From: Wallemia ichthyophaga EXF-994
Taxonomy: Eukaryota; Basidiomycota; Wallemiomycetes; Wallemiales; Wallemiaceae
Assembly: GCF_000400465.1 (NCBI RefSeq)
Contig: NW_008806287.1
Span: forward strand, 124,001 to 188,000
Reading direction: 5' to 3'
DNA length: 64,000 nt
Shown here: one piece after another, positions 60,758 through 64,000 of the stretch
Numbering within the stretch: the stretch's first letter is position 1
How the letters are laid out: each line of letters starts with the position of its first letter
Made by a program: the position numbers and the translations under genes
The notes under the pieces: model-generated
What the model saw: the letters and a program-made list of their open reading frames with translations, nothing else
Told to the model about the DNA's origin: nothing
Database searches by the model: none

Positions 60758-61368
60758 ATATAAAGAAGTTACCCTGCCTTTGTATTAAATACAGTGGGCA
60801 AGATGCAGGTAACATGACATCATGGTCGCTATGAGAACAATGAGAATAAAGAACAATGAAGATTATGCATGATTATGCACGATGACAATGAAGATAACGA
60901 AACAATGGGAATAACCCCAAAATTCCAAACTATTCAAACGACTACTTTTCTTTTGATACATCTCAGACTTAATTCTTTTATTAATCTCAACGTCTCTCAC
61001 TCTTTGTGCAAGTTTTCACATCACAAAGAGTAAGACGTTTACAGAGGATGTGATAAGTTTCTGGTATTACAAGTTATATTTATTGAACCAACGCAGCCGA
61101 AAAAATATTCAAATTCGATTGCTGCTCCACTAATTGAGATTTCTCTTTCCCTGGTGTGTTTTTGATCTGTTCAAGCCCACTAAAAACTCGCTTTTGCATC
61201 AGTAGGCGCTTTTGTAACCGGTGTTTCGTGTTTGGTGCACCTGAAATGTTTCACATTATCGCTTGAGAGATGGTGAGGCTGATGAAAGACTGCCCACTCA
61301 CAGCACTCACAAAATTCATTCTACACACGCCACCACGTCATAAAACAAAACATGCATAAGTTAACAGC
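60758..61368. other. Intergenic region with imperfect hairpin
   Basis: No gene is supported. A strong imperfect hairpin lies at 60989-61039: ACTCTTTGTG (60999-61008) pairs with CACAAAGAGT (61022-61031), extended by AACGTC/GACGTT. It could be a transcript end or a structured RNA element. Downstream sequence is the NUP88 3' flank. Confidence 0.45.
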
Positions 61369-63844
61369 TTAATCGCTTTTTAGTAGTGTAGAGACTCTAT
61401 CAAGTTTGCAACGCAAGTCTTCGATGGCAGTAGTTCTAGAGAGAGAAAAAAAAAAAAAGAGAAGAGAGTTAGCAAGAAGGGTGTTACACAACATTCCACT
61501 CACTCTTCATGAAGCACTCCCTCCACCTTAGCGATTTGCGAAGCGCCAATAGCGGATGAGGGGGTGAGTTTTGCCGCCTGGCCCAACTGATACGCCTCCA
61601 CCTGCGGCCTAAGGATATTGAGTTGATGGTTGAGCTAGCGGGGATATCAGCAGGAGTTAAAAGCGCGATGCTCAATGCACTCACCCTACTCATACGTGCC
61701 TGTAGAGCTCTACCTTTAGCATCACCATTCTTACCACCCCCACTCCCGCCAACTTCATCGCGAATGCGCGCGAGTTCCTCAAACCACTTAGTTTCATGAA
61801 CTGAAAGAGTAGGTTGGTGTCTGTCCATAAGGCGCTGAAGCAGCCGATCCATCCTAGCAAGCAGGGCGAGCTGGTCGAGAGAGACAGCGTGCACGCGACC
61901 ACCCTTGCCACTACCCACGCCTGCCTGGTTAGAAGGGTTAGTAGCGACTTGGGCGACGTGAGCGAGGCGGTCAATTTGACGTGCACTCTCGCGTATTTGC
62001 AGACTCAGTCGGTCTTGTACGCTGTTGGCACTCGCTGTGAGTGCATGAGTGTGGCGACGCACATTCGATACTACCCCACCCAGATAGCGCAGTGTCTGGG
62101 GCGTTATTGCGATCTCATCCCGCGTATGTCCCCCATCTAGTCCACGTGTTAAGTCGATAGGGTGGGCGGCATCGAGGTCGATGGGGTGGGCGGCGTCGAG
62201 CAGACTACTGTAGTGCTTCAAGTGCTCTGAGGTATGATCCGCACCCTCAGCACCCTTCTTGTGCTCCTTCTCCTCCACCCCTTCCCCGCTAGTCTCCTCC
62301 ACACGCAGCGACAAGGCCAGCGGGAGGAGCTGCAAGTTGGCAGTGAGAGCAAGGAGAAAATAACCTAAGAAAGCGTCGTTGACTATATCGAGCGCGACAA
62401 CAGGGTTGCTTTGAGCGTTATCCCTCTCACCCGTCTGGACTACCTGGATGAGTTTCGAGTCGCGCGTTATACACTCAGTCTGGGCCAGCTCGTCGAGCCA
62501 CGGCTTTAGCACGAGGGCATGCACGCCGCTGGCATGGCTGATGTAAACCGTGTCTTCGTACACTGGGTCGTGCTCGAGAGACGGGTATCCCACATCAGCA
62601 CCGTTAACCAACTGGATGGTTTCGTAGGTGGACATAACAGGTGGTTGTGCCGCTAGTTCCTGCCGCGGGTTAGCTGTTAGGACCGAAAATTAAAAAAATT
62701 AACCACTTACTGCTCGACTCGACCATCGCCCCTCGACGTTGTCGGTGGCTAGACAGACATCTACGCGGCCATTGGTGTAGACCACCACAAAGACGTCCAT
62801 CGGGAGCTGACTGGGACGAATGGCGATGATATCGGACGCGTCAGCTTCCTCATCGTCGTCGCTGGGCGGGGGCTGAACGAGATAAGGGCCCTGGCGAAGA
62901 ATAGATCCAGTAGCTCTAGGAGAGGAGCATTTGAAAGACGTAGCACTACCATCGAGGCTATGCATTTGCTTGGCCATGGCATTCAGCCAGCGCATCTGCT
63001 GGTTGAGACGGGCTTCAACGATGCCGTTGTCTTCGTGTGCAGGGTCGAGGAGCTTGGCCTCAGTGACGCCGCGGAGATTCTGTATGTAATTGATAGGGAC
63101 GAGAGCGTGGGTGGGGAGGAAGGGACACAGAGCGTACACGTCGCCGTTGCGCATGAGGGCGTACAGAGTCAGCGCGCCCCAGTCGGAGGAAGAGCAGCCG
63201 AGGTGGAAAGACACGCACTCGTCGTCGCGGTCGTCGTCGGCGGAGAAGCCTCGGGATCTGTGATTGGAGAGCGGGGTGGACAAAGAGCCGGGCATGGCGG
63301 AGTGCTGGGTGAAGGAGAGGGATTGCTGGGGCTCGTCCGAGTCGAGGGAGACGTCGTATTCGCGTAGGAGGGAATCGCGGGTGAGGACGAGGAGGGAGGC
63401 GGCGGAACAAGACCACGGGTGCCAATCGACGTTGGCAAGTTGGGAAGAGCCGGGGAGAGCGTGGTAGTACTGGCCAATGAGGATGGAGCGGGAATCTAAA
63501 GTGGGGGTGACGAGATTGGCGTATCCAGGGCGGGGGAGAACGATGACGAGGACTTGGTGGGTGCCTGAGACGGCGAGGAGCTTCTTGGTGTGGTTGAGGG
63601 CGAGCGAGTGGATATCGAAGTTGAGATTGGGGATTTGGAGTGTTTTGATGGGATTACTGGAATTACTACAGCCACCCTTCAGCTGGGCCATACTCACCAT
63701 CCTAATCACATTCTTCTCCGCCCAGATCAAATCGCTGTTCCGAACGACGAGTTTCTTGGTTTTGATTGAAGGTAAACCAGGCACACCATTGCTCCCGAGA
63801 TCTGCAACGGCTTCTGTGAGATTGCCCAGCCACGCTTCTGCCAT
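61369..63844 (-). CDS. NUP88: Nucleoporin NUP88/NUP82 family
   Basis: Cytoplasmic-face nuclear pore scaffold. The start at 63842-63844 gives MAEAWLGNLTEAVADLGSNG. The N-terminal beta-propeller has LIWAEKNVIRMVSM, DIHSLALNHTKKLLAVSGTH, VDWHPWSCSAASLLVLTRDS and GALTLYALMRNGDVYALCPF. An intron of 51 nt near 62650-62700 joins SSRA to ELAAQPPVMSTYETIQLVNG. Then come HASGVHALVLKPWLDEL and the coiled-coil C-terminus (SLQIRESARQIDRLAHVAQV). The last exons encode AYQLGQAAKLTP and end TLLKSD. This second half contains a tandem DAAHPIDL duplication. The 63100-63500 region is distinctly more GC-rich than the neighbouring genes. Confidence 0.82.
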
Positions 63845-63877
63845 TTGATTTGTTGGTGTTGGACGTTGAAGAGAGAG

Positions 63878-64000
63878 ATGAGTGATGACGAGATATTCCA
63901 CAACGCGGGCATGGCGGTGTTACACTGCAGTGCCATTGAAGACACGGAAAGCCTCAAGCTACTCATCGATAAAGGCGCTCCCATCTTCTACCAGGACCCT
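63878..64000 (+). CDS. RMT2: RMT2-like protein (ankyrin N-terminus), cut by window end
   Basis: Only the first 41 codons are present, starting MSDDEIFHNAGMAVLHCSAI and continuing DTESLKLLIDKGAPIFYQDP. The segment LLIDKGAP.FYQDP matches the ankyrin-repeat N-terminus of protein arginine N5-methyltransferase 2 (GAPxWYQDP pattern, from memory). The catalytic domain would lie beyond the window. It is divergent from NUP88 with 33 bp between start codons. Confidence 0.6.
   Translation, partial: MSDDEIFHNAGMAVLHCSAIEDTESLKLLIDKGAPIFYQDP

Noticed and set aside
61250..61300. TGATGA resembling a snoRNA box downstream of NUP88
   Set aside because: The preceding base is C rather than a purine and no CTGA follows in range.

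Overview
The window looks like one chromosomal stretch of a very compact fungal nuclear genome. About 37 protein genes are packed with very small gaps. Most have several introns of only about 40-55 nt, with GT...AG ends and CTAAC/CTAAT-like branch sites. The gene set is nuclear and fungal, and includes families absent or unusual in budding yeasts: dynactin p62, Yippee, a JMJD4-type JmjC protein, AMMECR1 and U2AF large subunit. The tiny introns, about 40% GC and extreme compaction suggest a small basidiomycete. Wallemia is my best guess, but that is inference, not proof.

Layout. 1-5604: RIO1 (cut by the window start), an acyl-CoA-binding tail-anchored protein, the repair protein RAD7, and the Rab GTPase YPT1. 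5605-12588: a 7 kb gene-free, AT-rich island dominated by a near-perfect inverted repeat. Two 2,655-bp arms (5841-8495 and 9806-12460) flank a 1,310-bp unique core. This is the outstanding feature of the window and looks like a short regional, inverted-repeat centromere. 12589-32069: an unrecognised gene, exosome nuclease DIS3, mitoribosomal uS19m, AMMECR1, RTP1/TANGO6, a candidate C/D snoRNA, a Zn2Cys6 factor, DUS1, an FSH1 hydrolase, PKA catalytic subunit, PAM17, ISY1, an Rrn10-like protein and a THP3/LENG8-type SAC3 protein. 32070-35424: an FG nucleoporin with a CCCH finger, tRNA-Tyr, and a decayed reverse-transcriptase tail. 35425-58473: VPS4, RPS27, ZW10/DSL1-like, JmjC, F-BAR/RhoGAP, a metallo-beta-lactamase, U2AF large subunit, a dicarboxylate carrier, ULP1, Yippee, MED6, NST1, a tyrosine phosphatase, a small coiled-coil protein and DCTN4. 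58474-64000: an OXLD1-like protein, a second tRNA-Tyr in a 2 kb gene-poor gap, a NUP88/NUP82-type nucleoporin, and the start of an RMT2-like gene.

Two genome-wide habits stand out. First, divergent gene pairs have start codons only 20-50 bp apart, and one pair overlaps through its start codons; convergent pairs can overlap in coding sequence. Second, several genes carry an intron exactly at the start codon: ISY1 and RPS27 have an ATG-only first coding exon, U2AF has its ATG split AT|G, NUP42 probably has an ATG-only exon, and YPT1 begins with 6-nt and 10-nt exons. The genes do not form a pathway, but splicing (U2AF, ISY1), nuclear pore/mRNA export (NUP42, NUP88, THP3), membrane traffic (YPT1, VPS4, ZW10/DSL1-like, Rho GAP) and mitochondrial import or translation (PAM17, uS19m, DIC1) are well represented.
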